A DNA stretch of 64,000 nucleotides from Prostheceraeus crozeri (GCA_907163375.1 CAJQUW010003219.1:171625-235624); one strand, 5' to 3'. Shown: positions 23,401-33,822, counted from the stretch's first letter. Translations and numbers: made by a program. The notes: generated by a model not told the origin, from the sequence alone.

Positions 23401-25405
23401 AATTTATGTGCATCACTGCTAAAGTCCAAGTCGATAAGACGAAGGAGGGGAAGCCTGTCTTCTATGACATAAAGTTTCTAGACAGTTTTCAATTTATGTC
23501 TTCTTCCTTAGCCGCGTTGGCTAATAATTTAGAAACACTTCCCCTCACTCAACATTTAAAGAAAGACTATCCCAACATAAGTGACAGTCTGATACGACGG
23601 AAAGGGGTGTTTCCTTATAGTTATTTTAGTTCAATGAATACATTGAAAGAAACATCCCTTCCGTCCATCGATCAATTTAAAAATGATTTGACGGGTGAGG
23701 ACTGTTCGTTGGATGATTATAGGCATGCAGAGCAAGCATGGTTAGAATTCAGATGTCGCACTTTTGGTGACTACATGCTTGCCTACTTAAAATTAGACGT
23801 CTATCTGTTGGCTGACGTGTTTGAGACTTTTCGGAAAGTCACATTAGAACAGGAAACCTTAGACCCCGTCCATTTTGTTAGTCTGCCGGGTCTGTCCTAT
23901 CAGTCAGCCTTCAAGATGAAGAGAGAGAGCATTCATTTACTGCAAGATGCAGAAATGTACACGTTATTTGAACGTGGTATTAGGGGTGGCTTAACATTTG
24001 TCAACAAACATGTTGTCAACAGCACCCAAGACATAGGATCGACCACGCATTTAATGCACATAGACCAAAATAATTTATATGGGAGTGCATTATCCAAGCC
24101 TTTGCCATAGTCTGACTTCCAATGGGTAGAGCCCCATGACATTGAATATTTCTCCAATCCAGCACACATCATGGCACTGGAAGATGAGGCCGACATAGGT
24201 TATTTATTTGAAGTCGACCTCATCTATCCAGACTGTATTAAGAATAGGACCGTTGATTTTCCTCTCGCACCCGGATCTGGCATAGTCAGTCGAGATATGT
24301 TCTCTCCCTTTATGGAAGAACACAATAAGCAATATGAGGTGGAAAATGACTTAAAATATAAAGCCACTAGGAAGTTGTTGCTCACCCAATTGAACAAGCA
24401 GCATTACATCGTGCACTATTCCATCCTCAAATTCTATCTAGGTATGGGGATGCAACTTGACAAAGGCCATCGCGCTATCCAGTTTAGGCAGAAGCCCTTT
24501 CTAAAACCGTATATAGAATTTAATAGTAGGAAACGGGCTGAATCCAAGAATCCTTTCGAAAAGGACTTCTTTAAATTTAGGAATAATGCCCTCTTTGGTA
24601 ATACCATGGAGGATGTAAGAAAGCGCATGGACTATCGTATCGTAACTGATCCGAAAACGTGTATCAAGTTATGTCGCTCGCCGTTGTTTTGCCACCATGA
24701 TGTCATTTCCGAAGACATCACTGGTTTTAACATGCTAAAATCTAAAGTAGAACTTTGCAAGCCCATTTATGTCGGTCAAGCTGTCTTGGATCACTCCAAG
24801 TTAGAAATGTATAAGTTGTTTTACCACACTTTTAAACGTGTCCATTGATCCAACATGTGGAATTGGCAGGAGGCGATACAGACAGCTTCTTCCTAGCTTT
24901 GACAACCACTAGCCAAGTCAAGCAGGACGACATTTTAAAATATTTAGCACCCAAGTTTGATAGTTCCAACTATCCCACTGACCATCCGCTTTACTCTACC
25001 TCAAATAAACCGAAGCTTGGTGGCTTCAAGGATGAGTGTGCCGGCAAACAGATAGAGGAGATGATCCTACTTCGCCCCAAGATGTGCTCCACGAAGCTAA
25101 AATCTTCAGAGCTTTCTATTAAACGGGTGAAAGGCATCTCGAAGTCAATCGTTAGAAAAATGAAACATAGGGACTATCAAGATGCCTTAGATTCTCTTAA
25201 AATTTATAAGGTAGAAATGACCATTTTTAAGTCACAGTCGCATCAAGTCAGAACAACGACGTTTAGGAAACGAGGTCGCTCAGCTTGGGAAGACAAGCGA
25301 TGCTGGATGAGTCCTAACCACTCGTTACCGTACGGTCATCCAGACACTCATCTACCTCCACCCAAGAGACAGAAACTTTCTCCTCCTCCGTCCGGCGATG
25401 TCTGA
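20428..25405 (+). pseudogene. POLB: Spliced protein-primed family B DNA polymerase, decayed (element C)
   Basis: Exons 20428-20494, 20781-20855, 20973-21266 and 21373 onward join in one frame through three phase-1 introns with GTAAGT donors and pyrimidine-rich AG acceptors. Exon 3 is Pro-rich. Exon 4 carries C2H2-like fingers (CQQCDRVF, CEGCGCTF, CSSCRKTF). Downstream are the N-domain, exonuclease I (YADIECY), motif A (DQNNLYGSAL), motif B (NNALFGNTM) and motif C (GGDTDSFF). Lesions are a stop at about 21855, frame breaks near 22575 and 22785, stops at about 23283 and 24108, and a frame break near 24846. Key catalytic Asp codons persist, but no continuous product is possible. Confidence 0.8.
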
Positions 25406-26395
25406 TGATGAATGCTTCCTCTCTGTTGTGGTTGATGTTTTGCTTTTTCGCTCCATGGCGTTTTCTATGGGGCGTTGTGAGTGAGTGCCTTGTAACATGC
25501 GTCCAACTCCTGATCACTTCATATCATGACTTACATATCAACTGGTTTTTCCTGACATTGTTTTCTCCCTGTACATGAGTGACTTTGTTTTCTCCGGTGA
25601 TGTGAGATATAAAAACTTTGCTTTCTGCTACCATCAGTATTAACTGCATGTGACTGTGATGAAAATCGATTGTGATGATGAATAACATATCATGTACATA
25701 CTGTGTTGTTTTCCTTTTGACATAAAGATGGGATTCTCACTCATTTGACGGAAGTAAAAGTTTTAATCATTTTGTAAGATGGGTAGGGTTAGAAATAAAG
25801 TTGTTGATTGTAAGTTAGAAATAAAGTTATCACCATGTCGCTGTTTGTAAGATAGGTGAAATATAAATGAAGTCAGAATCACTTCACTGTTTGTAAAGTT
25901 AGAAATAAAGTTATCAGCATGTCGCTGTTTGTAAGATAGGTGAAATGTAAATGAAGTCATAAGTATTTCACTGTTTGCAAGATAGGTAAAGTATTAATTA
26001 AAGACAAAACCATGTTAGAGTTTGTAAGTTATCATCCTCACCAACGCATGTAACATCATGACAATTTCTTCGGCTTAGGAAACATCAACCACTTTGCTGA
26101 CTCATGTCTATAAATAGCTCTGACTCATGAGATGGTAAGGCGCCAGTCATACGAATCTAATCAGTCTTGTTCAACCTTTTCACCGACACGTGTGTGGGCG
26201 TGTCATTCAACATCGATGGCGCCTCACGTCAGACAGCGTGACCTTTTCACCGACAGGTGTGTGTGTGGGCATCATTTCATGTCTATAAATAGCGCTGACT
26301 CATCATAAAGTGATGAACCTTGTTGATGACCTTTTCACCGACACGTGTGTGGGTGATAGTTCATTGCGGTGACTCATTCAAATCGCATCATGTGA
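25406..26395. promoter_or_regulatory. Repeat-rich intergenic region with TATA boxes and CACGTG elements
   Basis: About 25770-25990 holds an imperfect tandem repeat (GTAAGTTAGAAATAAAGTTATCA, about 100 bp). Two TCTATAAATAGC TATA boxes lie near 26109 and 26281. A block CCTTTTCACCGACACGTGTG recurs near 26176, 26244 (one base changed) and 26328. The regularly spaced E-box palindromes beside TATA boxes look like promoter or enhancer modules. No gene is seen. Confidence 0.5.
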
Positions 26396-26935
26396 TTAAC
26401 ACGATTCTATTAACTGTGACTCATACAGATATCGCATTAGAGATTTAACAATGTCAGCTACTTTACTGATATCACGTAAACCAGTCATGATACAATGTCC
26501 GCTGTGAAACACTGCAATATGTACAGGATGCTACTTCCGAATGAGAGCAGCAGGAAAGAGTTCAGTTTCATAAAATATACAATGATTACTGGTTTTAATG
26601 TTAGCTAGATTCACTAACATCTTCAATTGAACAGATACTACTATATTCTTCAATGTCAGGGGACTGAGGCGTAGATGAGGCATGAGTGTTCGCATTTTCT
26701 TGACGACTTCGTAACACATGGACTGCATCATGAAATGAGAAAGGATTCCTAGGACTTGGATTTTGCCGCAGCGAAAGATTTGAAGATTTCGACCGTTGCT
26801 CATGCGAATGACCAACATTTGCGGACGACCGCGATGATAGACTGAATCGGGAAGATGGGTATGCAACTGTTCTAAATCGATGTCTCTTCTGAGATTCATT
26901 TCGCGCATGGCGTTGATGATGCGGATGGGGAGCAT
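26396..26935 (-). pseudogene. TBP-like protein (element C), frameshifted near C-terminus
   Basis: Diverged homologue of 1979-2524. It contains DIDLEQLHTHLPDS, GRPQMLVIRM, NLQIFRCGKIQVLG and ETELFPAALI. The frame breaks near 26533; matching codons continue in another frame (HPVHIAVF, then IMTGL) to a stop at 26396-26398. The RP replacement of the usual repeat-1 RF is the same as in A and B, so it is a family trait and not a one-off mutation. A PC4-like frame overlaps here as well. Confidence 0.6.
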
Positions 26936-27190
26936 GACTCACAAATGACATGATGGTTGAGTGAACTTCCCTTTTATACTTTCCCATGAGGGTTTTGGAA
27001 TCACAATGTAGCAGTGATCATTATGTAGAATCATCTCTTGAATGCGAATGAATACAATGCCGTCTCCTACGTTAATGACACGGCAAGAGTTGGATAGGAT
27101 AGCGCGATGCAACCTTCGTAGATGAAAGCGTTCTAGAATTATCTGAAGTTGACGTTTCGTATCATGAAATGTAAGACACTGACTTTATCA
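26601..27190 (-). pseudogene. PC4-like protein (element C), frameshifted
   Basis: The 3' part is open from about 26987 to 26601 (KYKREVHSTIM, then a Ser-rich tail with NPFSFHDAVHVL and a C-terminal EEYSSICSIE) and aligns with the 216-aa protein of A/B (RRPFSFIGAVNAL and ADLYSIE at the end). The 5' part (VGDGIVFIRIQ) continues in another frame after a one-base loss in the A-run near 26988. The homologous tail lies over the TBP-like gene, as in A and B. Confidence 0.5.
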
Positions 27191-27372
27191 TGATACATCC
27201 TGATTATCATGATTAAAACCTGAGTGAAGAATGGTATGCCTAAGAAAGAAGGAGAGAGAGAGTCATGTTCATGTGTGGCATGGTGAGTGTACATTTTGTG
27301 TCTTGATACGGTGGCCGTTAGGCCGTGGTCTCATAAAGACCGATGGTGCATTCTCAGTGTGTGTGGAGAGTG

Positions 27373-27987
27373 TTACTGTAGTTGATCATCATCAACATGC
27401 AAGACAAGATAAGGATTCAACGTAAACAACCTTCCGTCCCTGCGCGGACCCATGTAGATGGTTTGAATTTTAATTTCGAAGGAGTAGAATCCTTTTCCCA
27501 GAATGGGGAGTGGTTTGCAATTGAGTAAGTTGAGTTCGCTGCCCTCCTTTTCATGGATGATGAGACAGTGTCTATCCATATGAACATACATCTATCGTCT
27601 TTCCATGATGGGAACTTATGGCCGCTTCCCATTGTGTCGAACAATTTCTTTGGGAATGGTGAGATTTTCTTTCAGGCATGTTTTAAGAGTATTGAATTGT
27701 AACCGTGTCCAATAGTCTAACGGCACACACACGGCCAGTCCATACTTTGTTGACATAACCTTTAGATAAGCCATCCGATGACTTGGAGGTCTTATGGTCA
27801 CGGCTTCTCCATGATGAGTTATCTTTTGATTGAAAGCATTTTTACCCGATGCCAAAGTAAGGGAGTTCAGTGTACCTAGTGCGAGAGCAGAGGAGTTGAT
27901 GGCTTCGAGCAACTGCATGGTTAGCGCAAGGACAGAAATGATTGCCATGAGCTCAGTCGTCTGTTTTATAACCAAGCCTAGCTCCAA
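27373..27987 (-). pseudogene. Possible ssDNA-binding-type conserved protein, frameshifted (element C)
   Basis: Homologue of the 204-aa protein at 31091-31865. Shared blocks are VTIRPP..LKVMSTKYGLAVCVP and later GFYSFEIKIQTIYMG..DGRLFTLN, matching WDILFKVNGLYYG and DNKIASLS. At least two frame changes occur near 27590-27640. Confidence 0.45.
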
Positions 27988-28137
27988 TCACATGCGTTTC
28001 CCTTTTCACGTTTTCCCTGTCTTTGTTATGTGACAAAGAGTTATCACACGTGAACTTTTGACTGCGTGGGTGGAAACCTTCCCTCTTACAAAGTCGTTCT
28101 GGCCCTCACAAAGACTTGAGTGACACATCCTTTCTAG

Positions 28138-28303
28138 CGAACAAAGACGCATTCATTCATCTAACAAAGAGCCTGATAGTAATGCACAAAGCGCAATGAC
28201 TCATGTTATGACACGCCCCTTTTCTCGAACAAAGACGCATTCATTTATCTAACAAAGAGTCCGATAGTAATGCACAAAGCGCAATGACTCATGTTGCTCT
28301 ATA
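28138..28303 (+). repeat. Tandem duplication, about 88 bp x 2
   Basis: CGAACAAAGACGCATTCATT begins both units (28138 and 28226), each ending CAATGACTCATGTT. It is a non-coding spacer between two decayed minus-strand genes. Confidence 0.65.
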
Positions 28304-28308
28304 CACCA

Positions 28309-28738
28309 TTACAAAATACTCAGTGAAAAGAAATCTTTATTGCATCTACACAACATGTCAACCATCAAACAAAGTCGTGGATGTAACACACTCAGTTCAA
28401 TCATCATATGTTTAACAACGTACGCATTTCCTTCCAACGTCTCTTCTATTCTCTCCATAATTTTCTCCATATGACGGACATAAAATTGATCACTAAGAGT
28501 AGTCCATTCTGTGCCATAAGATCCAAAACGAAGTGGTTTTTGCAAATCTTTCAACTCTATATAAGCAACGAGTCTACCCTTTACATCTTGAGGTTGTAAA
28601 CTCTCCATCAATCTTTAGAAGAGAGGAAGGCTTTCAGTTAGCACTACTACTTACAATCATTCATCATCATTTTAAATGTAAGTTCCAATCTTGTAAAAAT
28701 CCATCGAATCCTTGTTGATCAAGTGTCAAATGACACAT
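28309..28738 (-). pseudogene. POLB-N-domain-like small protein (element C, copy 2), broken
   Basis: The fragment from ATG 28736-28738 (CHLTLDQQGFDGFLQDW) matches the start of the intact protein at 32695. The middle is disrupted, and 28309-28611 (ELKDLQKPLRFGSYGTEW, then QFYVRHMEKIMERI) matches its C-terminal half. Confidence 0.45.
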
Positions 28739-28938
28739 GTGGTTACTTAAGGTACGATGCGCCATCATAAACGTTATGACTATAGATTTCACATTGCTTC
28801 AATGACTTCCACTATGAATAAAACAGAAATAGGAATCATGTTCCACTGCACGTTTATTCAACACCAGACAAAATTCACAAGTACAGAATACACTTCATAA
28901 AATGATCATCATTCATTCACAAGGAGTAAAAACATGTT

Positions 28939-29300
28939 TTACATAGACCCATGCTGTTGACAATAATATAGATACAGTTCATAAACGTCATAGAGACTAC
29001 AATGCCAGCGTGAAGAGAGTTTTGCAATGTAGGTAGCTTTATTTCCAGTATTACAATGGGATGGTGGTCTGTAAAGGTGATGTCTGTCACCGAAACATAT
29101 AGCCATATCAAAAATCATTTCATCTCTAAACTTCTTTTGATTACAATGCATATGATAGTCTTGTCTTACACGATCTACCCAACATGGTAAATATAAATTA
29201 TCAATGTGCAACTGAAGTGTTGTTGCTTCTCGTTCAGAATCATTTCCTAATATTCTAACAATATGAAAACCTGACAGCCACCGTTTGAAATCACTTATTA
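28939..29300 (-). pseudogene. DEDDh-type exonuclease homologue, 5'-truncated (element C)
   Basis: Matches the C-terminal two thirds of the exonuclease-like gene at 32078-32607: DFKRWLSGFHIVRI, then a LYLPCWVDRV..YH segment, and the terminal motif WHCSLYDVYELYL. HCSLYD fits H-x4-D, motif III of DEDDh exonucleases. The motif I part was not found upstream. Confidence 0.45.
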
Positions 29301-30070
29301 AATACGTTTCATTTTACGTGATTGATGTGATGCTATGTTTAGTACTGCATATGACATCATAACCACGCCTTTCGTCCGAAGGGAATATACTGAAAAGATG
29401 ACAGTCGTCAAGCAAGGTAGGTCAACACCTGATATAAAATGAAAGTAGTCACTGAGAAAGAAATAAGAAGCACTACACAAGACATTTTAATCTATCAAAA
29501 TTTCAAACATGTGAGTGGCTGACCGGCCGTGAGAAACACAGGAAACTGTTGGCCTTGCCTCCTTTTTTCTCGAGATAATGTGATCTCAGCTCCTTGAGTA
29601 AGGCAGTTAAGCGACATGCGCAATCACTTCTCATGTAAACATTCATTTGGCCTTAAATAATGTTCGGGATGTTGTTATTAAAAATTCATTTAAATTCATG
29701 AAAATTAATGTTGCAACATAAAAGTGTTTGGTATAGAAATAGTATTCCAATGCCGAGTGAAGGCCTATTGTCTGGGAGCACGCGACGCCAGTGCTTATAA
29801 TCAAAGTTCATGCACCACAAATGCCTAAGGTTCTAAGAAAATTTAAACGACTCTGTTTCTTGTTATAATTCTTGACTATCCTTTTTAGTGCTACCTATTT
29901 AACTCGTAGAGAGATGATTAGTTAAGTTAAGGGCCCTACAGACTGAATTTCAAATTTTGCATTTCTTAATCAAATGAAAATAAAAAATTAGATTGCAGTA
30001 GCCTCAAATCATTTATTCATGCATTTATTATGTTAGATACTACATGTGTGAAAATTATCCCAGAGAAATC
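29301..30070. other. No gene seen between elements C and B
   Basis: AT-rich sequence with no open frame showing homology or motifs. The last six bases before the B terminus (30065-30070) are GAAATC, the left candidate target duplication of element B. Confidence 0.4.
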
Positions 30071-30936
30071 AGTAGTAAGTAAAACTCCACCACTGGACCG
30101 CGCAAGATGGCCGCCATCGAAAAATGGTCGCTGACGTCCCCCCCCTCTGAAACGACAGAGTGTCGTGGTGGACTAGGGCGACCGCCAGGTTTTGTCTTGA
30201 GGCTATAGTGTGTGTTGTTTTTCGTGCAATCTGATGACTGTTGGGTTGTAAAATGGGCTGTTTCGAGTGGAAGCAGTGCTCGGATGTGAAAACGGAGGCC
30301 AGATTCGGATTCAGCGTGAAATTCTGCATCGGTATGGTGAATTTGAACGCAATCGGAGAGAAAAAATTTTCGCTGACGTCCCCCCCTCGGCACCGACCTT
30401 CCAACTTTGCTTCTAGTAGACGGATTTTGTCGTGCAATAGCTCGTTTGAAAGCTAAGAGTGAGAAACATTCACTGAAAGAAACGGCTTGTTTATATCTGT
30501 CTTCGTTTAGATGTGACACGCCATTTAAGATTTTGGGAGATTGGAGAAAAACGACAGAGTTAGAATTTGGACGTTTTGGGCTGTAGCGCCAAAACGAAGC
30601 ATCGGATGGGAAAACGGATTTCAGATTCGGATTCAGCGTGAAATTCTGCATCTGTATGGTGAGTTTCAAGTCAATCGGAGAGAAAAATTTTCGCTGACGT
30701 CCCCCCCCCGGCACCGGCCTTCCAACTTTGCTTCTAGTGGACGGATTTTGTCGTGCAATAGCTCGTTTGAAAGCTAAGAGTGAGACAAATCTGTCTTCGT
30801 TTAGATGTGAGACGCCATTTAAGATTTTGGGAGATTGACGATAAACGACAGAGTTAGAATTTCCCAAGAAACAGCTCCAGCGGGCGAATGAAGGCTCGGA
30901 TTGGTAAACGGAGGCCAGATTTGGAATCAGCTTGAT
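30071..30936. repeat. Left terminal inverted repeat of element B with satellite units
   Basis: Inverted relative to 13492-14397. It contains G/C-run units with the CGCTGACGTCCCCCC motif, that is, the 322-bp satellite in reverse orientation. No gene. Confidence 0.75.
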
Positions 30937-30982
30937 GTTATTGTCCAATGAGGATCATCATCCAATGAGAATCAAGCATTTC

Positions 30983-30990
30983 TATATAAA
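30983..30990 (+). promoter_or_regulatory. TATA box, first rightward gene of element B
   Basis: TATATAAA about 100 bp upstream of the start exon ATG at 31091. A (TC)n pyrimidine tract lies in the leader. Confidence 0.55.
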
Positions 30991-31090
30991 TAGCTAGCCT
31001 TCCACAGTGAGAATCATTCCATCATTGAATCACACGAGTGACGGACGCACATTTTCTCTCTCTCTCTCTCTATTCTATTATCCAACTAAA

Positions 31091-31865
31091 ATGGTAAGTC
31101 GCTACTTCCCTCCCTGTCCTCCCTTAAACGTAAACATAATACAATCTTTTTCATTTTCAAGCATCTACTCCATCTGCTACACTAGTAGGACAAAATGGCG
31201 GTCAAACGTTACAAGGTTCGCTACGATCAGATCATCTACAACTGAGGCCAGTGGAAGAAACAACCAAGGTACATAATCCTACACCGCTACAGCGTAAATT
31301 TAAACAAGTCTTGCGTTATGACGATCATAGCGTAGTACTCCAAACGGGAATGCTCCCTTCCACGGATGTCAAGATAATGCACAATCAGTATGGGGACTAC
31401 ATACTGATCCCCGTGAGTCCGTACATTCGCCGCCAACTTGATATTATTGAGGAGTACGTGACATTAAATATGGACATTCCTACTCCTCTTGCTCAAGAGT
31501 GGAAGGCGAGAGATGACAAGGATACTCCCTATAGAAAGATTTGGGATGGTAATTACATTTGCCTACCGGTATCACATTGGTGTACTTACTATAAGAAGGA
31601 GGGGGATCATTCAATACCCATCAGATGTGATGAGCTCGAAGAAGGTACTTGGGATATCCTTTTCAAAGTGAATGGGCTATATTATGGTCGGCACAAGGAT
31701 AATAAAATAGCCTCGCTCTCCATGCATATGGAATCCATCCTATACATTCCAAAACCACCCAACGTGGACGACATAATTGATCAAATCCTTAACAGCAATG
31801 GTACGAAGCGCAAGTCGGAGAAGAATGCTGCATCAAAACGCAAATCAAAGAAGGAGAATTACTAG
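31091..31865 (+). CDS. Conserved protein, possibly ssDNA-binding, with two-exon 5' end
   Basis: The main frame runs to TAG at 31865. No ATG begins it within exon 2; instead ATG at 31091-31093 is followed directly by GTAAGT, as in POLB. The expected exon-2 start near 31161 reads GCATCTACTCC, close to POLB exon 2 (GCATCAACTCC), but the base completing a CAG acceptor is A (TTCAA), so splicing may be altered. The last two thirds contain YICLPVSHW, WDILFKVNGLYYG and DNKIASLSMHMESI, then a Lys/Arg/Ser-rich tail. An OB-fold-like or ssDNA-binding role is a guess. A decayed homologue is at 27373-27987. Confidence 0.5.
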
Positions 31866-31899
31866 TCCTTTCCTAACTCTACCCTATGACAATTCGCTT

Positions 31900-32025
31900 A
31901 TGTGCTTTGAGTGTCGTAGACGTGGTCTTATTAGATACATTTTACTTCTTCGTTGCCATCATATCATTTGTGTATTTTGTCGTGAAAAGCATCGATGTAA
32001 TTCTTCATTTTGTAATATGTTATAG
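31900..32025 (+). CDS. Small RING-like Cys/His ORF
   Basis: About 41 codons beginning MCFECRRR, with C-x2-C, then C-x-H-x2-C-x2-C and two further Cys. This resembles a short RING finger lacking a clear last ligand pair. It sits 35 bp after the stop of the preceding gene, in the same direction, and could instead be part of a spliced transcript with the exonuclease gene. Confidence 0.35.
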   Translation: MCFECRRRGLIRYILLLRCHHIICVFCREKHRCNSSFCNML

Positions 32026-32077
32026 AACGTTTCCTTAGATGCGTAAATTTCCGTTTTAGGCTTCTATCATCATTTTT

Positions 32078-32607
32078 ATGGATTGTGAGGGTGAACCTGT
32101 ACAGGAGCTCAGTGCAATGCTATGAACAATTGGACATATCAGATTGTTAGTGTCTATCATCAACATGCCAACTGCGATCCCAATCTTGATCAATGGGCGA
32201 GAAAACACATTCATGGACTTAATCTGAAATATTTGCAAGACTATGGCTTTTCTTGTGAGAGTGCTCTTCTTATTGACTTTAAACGATGGTTAGCTGCTTT
32301 CAATGTTATACGCATCTTTTGTAATAATCCTGGTAAGGAGAGGAAAGTATTTCCCAATCTAATCATTGATGACATTTTGCTCCCACCTTGGGATAGTAGA
32401 GTGAATCAACACTACCATGAAGTCACGAAACGTTTTAAGGATTTGTGTGTTCCTATTTTGTCTGTTCGTTGTAGTAGCTACGTTCATAACCAATGCTTTT
32501 TTCCTCCTTACCTCAACACTGCCAAAGTCCTGTATGGTTATCACTGCTCGCTGTATGATAGTTACCAGCTGTATCTATTTTATCTCTTTCAAACCATTGA
32601 TTTATAA
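32078..32607 (+). pseudogene. DEDDh-type exonuclease-like protein, frame break near 32115
   Basis: ATG at 32078 is followed by DCEGEPVQELSAM, where D-x-E fits exonuclease motif I. About 40 bases later the frame must change by one base to continue at 32122 (NNWTYQIVSVYHQHA, then the HIHGLN segment). The C-terminus has HCSLYDSYQLYLF, fitting H-x4-D of motif III. The family is found in animal Polinton-like elements and is conserved in element C. The frame break may be a real mutation, a programmed shift or an unrecognised intron. Likely role: 3'-5' exonuclease or processing nuclease. Confidence 0.5.
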
Positions 32608-32694
32608 TGCATGCTTGTTACTATTATTCGATAAATGTTACTATGAGAAGAGTTGTTGTTTTCATGCAATGGATGGGTTAGATAAAGGGCGATC

Positions 32695-33105
32695 ATGTCT
32701 TTCTCAAACGACTGCGGAACATTACATTTTCATAGGCAAAGTTTAAAAGGAGCTGTTCAAGATTATGTGATAAATTTTCATAAAGATGAGACCGACATCG
32801 AAGCAGTGGTCGATGATGCTAGCACTCTATTTCTAGAGTTAATGAATACATTCTCTGATAGCATTATCATGGCGCGATTAGTTGCGAAAATTAAGTTTAG
32901 TGATTTTGGAAAGGAAGAGGTGGAAAGTCGCTCTTTCCATTTTGCTTCTTATTCAATGGAAGTGGTAGATCACCCCGAAGAATTTTTTAAAAGACATATG
33001 ATAAAAATTGCTGAACGTCTTAACGCATTTAACCATCATGGTAGCAGTCTAGTGATTGAAGCGATTTCAGATATTCACATTCAACTTTCCATAAAGAAAA
33101 ATTGA
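32695..33105 (+). CDS. Single-domain homologue of the POLB N-terminal domain
   Basis: 136 aa, intact. The pattern (MARLVAKIKF, then SFHFASYSMEVVD, then HMIKIAERLNAF and DIHIQLSI) parallels the N-terminal POLB domain (ALIYLKLKYIKI, QFHVPSSSATEVVD, QCLKSNVDKF, AIFKISLL). Homologues are at 19324-19776 and 28309-28738 in element C, so it is a conserved stand-alone gene. Role unknown; a replication or packaging adaptor sharing the polymerase's partner is plausible. The TGA at 33103-33105 is two bases before the next ATG. Confidence 0.55.
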   Translation: MSFSNDCGTLHFHRQSLKGAVQDYVINFHKDETDIEAVVDDASTLFLELMNTFSDSIIMARLVAKIKFSDFGKEEVESRSFHFASYSMEVVDHPEEFFKRHMIKIAERLNAFNHHGSSLVIEAISDIHIQLSIKKN

Positions 33106-33107
33106 AA

Positions 33108-33440
33108 ATGCAGTGGTACTTGATTGTAGCACAACTGGTTTTCGAGCTATGTCTGCTCACTCTCGAAGTATATTCCTTCTGTACATGCGTCTATTATTTA
33201 GAAAAGGCTAGCAAATTCATATCTTCAAGAAGACTTGCTATAGACATCATTAACGGTGAAACTATGTGTTGTGATGTATGTAAGCGAAAGGATGGAAATG
33301 AAAAGCGCATCTTCAAGAGATGTAAGCACGCTTTTTGTCAACGCTGTTTCATACGTAATTGCATTCAACCTTGCAAATGTAACCACTGTGATATTGCTCA
33401 TTTCGAGTGTCACTTATGCCGCAATAGTTATTACCTATGA
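33108..33440 (+). CDS. Membrane-anchored RING-type zinc finger protein
   Basis: About 110 aa. An N-terminal hydrophobic segment (residues about 3-31) suggests a membrane anchor. The C-terminal half has a C3HC4-like series: CDVC, CKHAFCQRC and CKCNHC, followed by CHLC. RING domains of this kind act as E3 ubiquitin ligases; here that is inference. The ATG at 33108 is preferred over the TTG two codons upstream. Close packing with the previous gene suggests shared transcription. Confidence 0.55.
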   Translation: MQWYLIVAQLVFELCLLTLEVYSFCTCVYYLEKASKFISSRRLAIDIINGETMCCDVCKRKDGNEKRIFKRCKHAFCQRCFIRNCIQPCKCNHCDIAHFECHLCRNSYYL

Positions 33441-33482
33441 AAATGTGGTAAAGATAGGTTTTAGCAAAGACTAACACGGAAA

Positions 33483-33822
33483 ATGGCGAAACGTAAAAGT
33501 CAAAAGTTTTCTTCAGCCATTCAAGCTCTCCGACGAATGAAAGCAAATCAGCGATACAATGCTATACGACATGCTAACGATAAATTCATTTGTGAAATTA
33601 TTTCTCATGTGAGAAAGTTGAGGACGAAGAAATTAGCACCAAAACAACGAAAGTTACTTAAGCGATATGCCACAAAATTGCGTTTCATCTCCAATCCTAA
33701 AGTCACCCTTCAAAGAAAGAGGAACTCTAACACAAAAGGGTGGTTTCCTTTCAGCAATACTTCCAATGTTAGCTCCTGTCGTGGGTAACCTATTGGGTAA
33801 TATCTTTGGCTCTAAGCGTTAA
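33483..33822 (+). pseudogene. pX/mu-like virion core protein, frameshifted
   Basis: The open frame from ATG 33483 encodes a very basic protein (AKRKSQKF, KLAPKQRKLLKR). Near 33735 the coding signal moves to another frame that encodes QKGGFLSAILPMLAP and ends at TAA 33820-33822. A basic body followed by a GGxL hydrophobic segment is the layout of adenovirus core protein X precursors, reported in adintoviruses and Polintons. The break could be a single-base indel. Likely role: condensing DNA in the virion. Confidence 0.5.

Larger units (their letters stand above)
16380..29300. mobile_element. Element C: decayed, rearranged Polinton relative lacking capsid genes
   Basis: Contains homologues of B genes but diverged and broken: coiled-coil gene (+), POLB-N-domain gene (-), spliced POLB (+), TBP-like and PC4-like (-), possible ssDNA-binding gene (-), a second N-domain gene (-) and exonuclease (-). 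No capsid, protease, ATPase or integrase is found. Strand relations differ from B (POLB and TBP-like are opposite here, the same in B). A right TIR was not found, so the right limit is simply where homology stops. Confidence 0.6.

Noticed and set aside
25770-25990. Possible CRISPR-like repeat array
   Set aside because: Imperfect adjacent tandem repeats without spacers in a eukaryotic intergenic region.
30055-30948. 297-aa minus-strand ORF
   Set aside because: Entirely within TIR/satellite sequence of element B; the same words occur throughout the satellite array.
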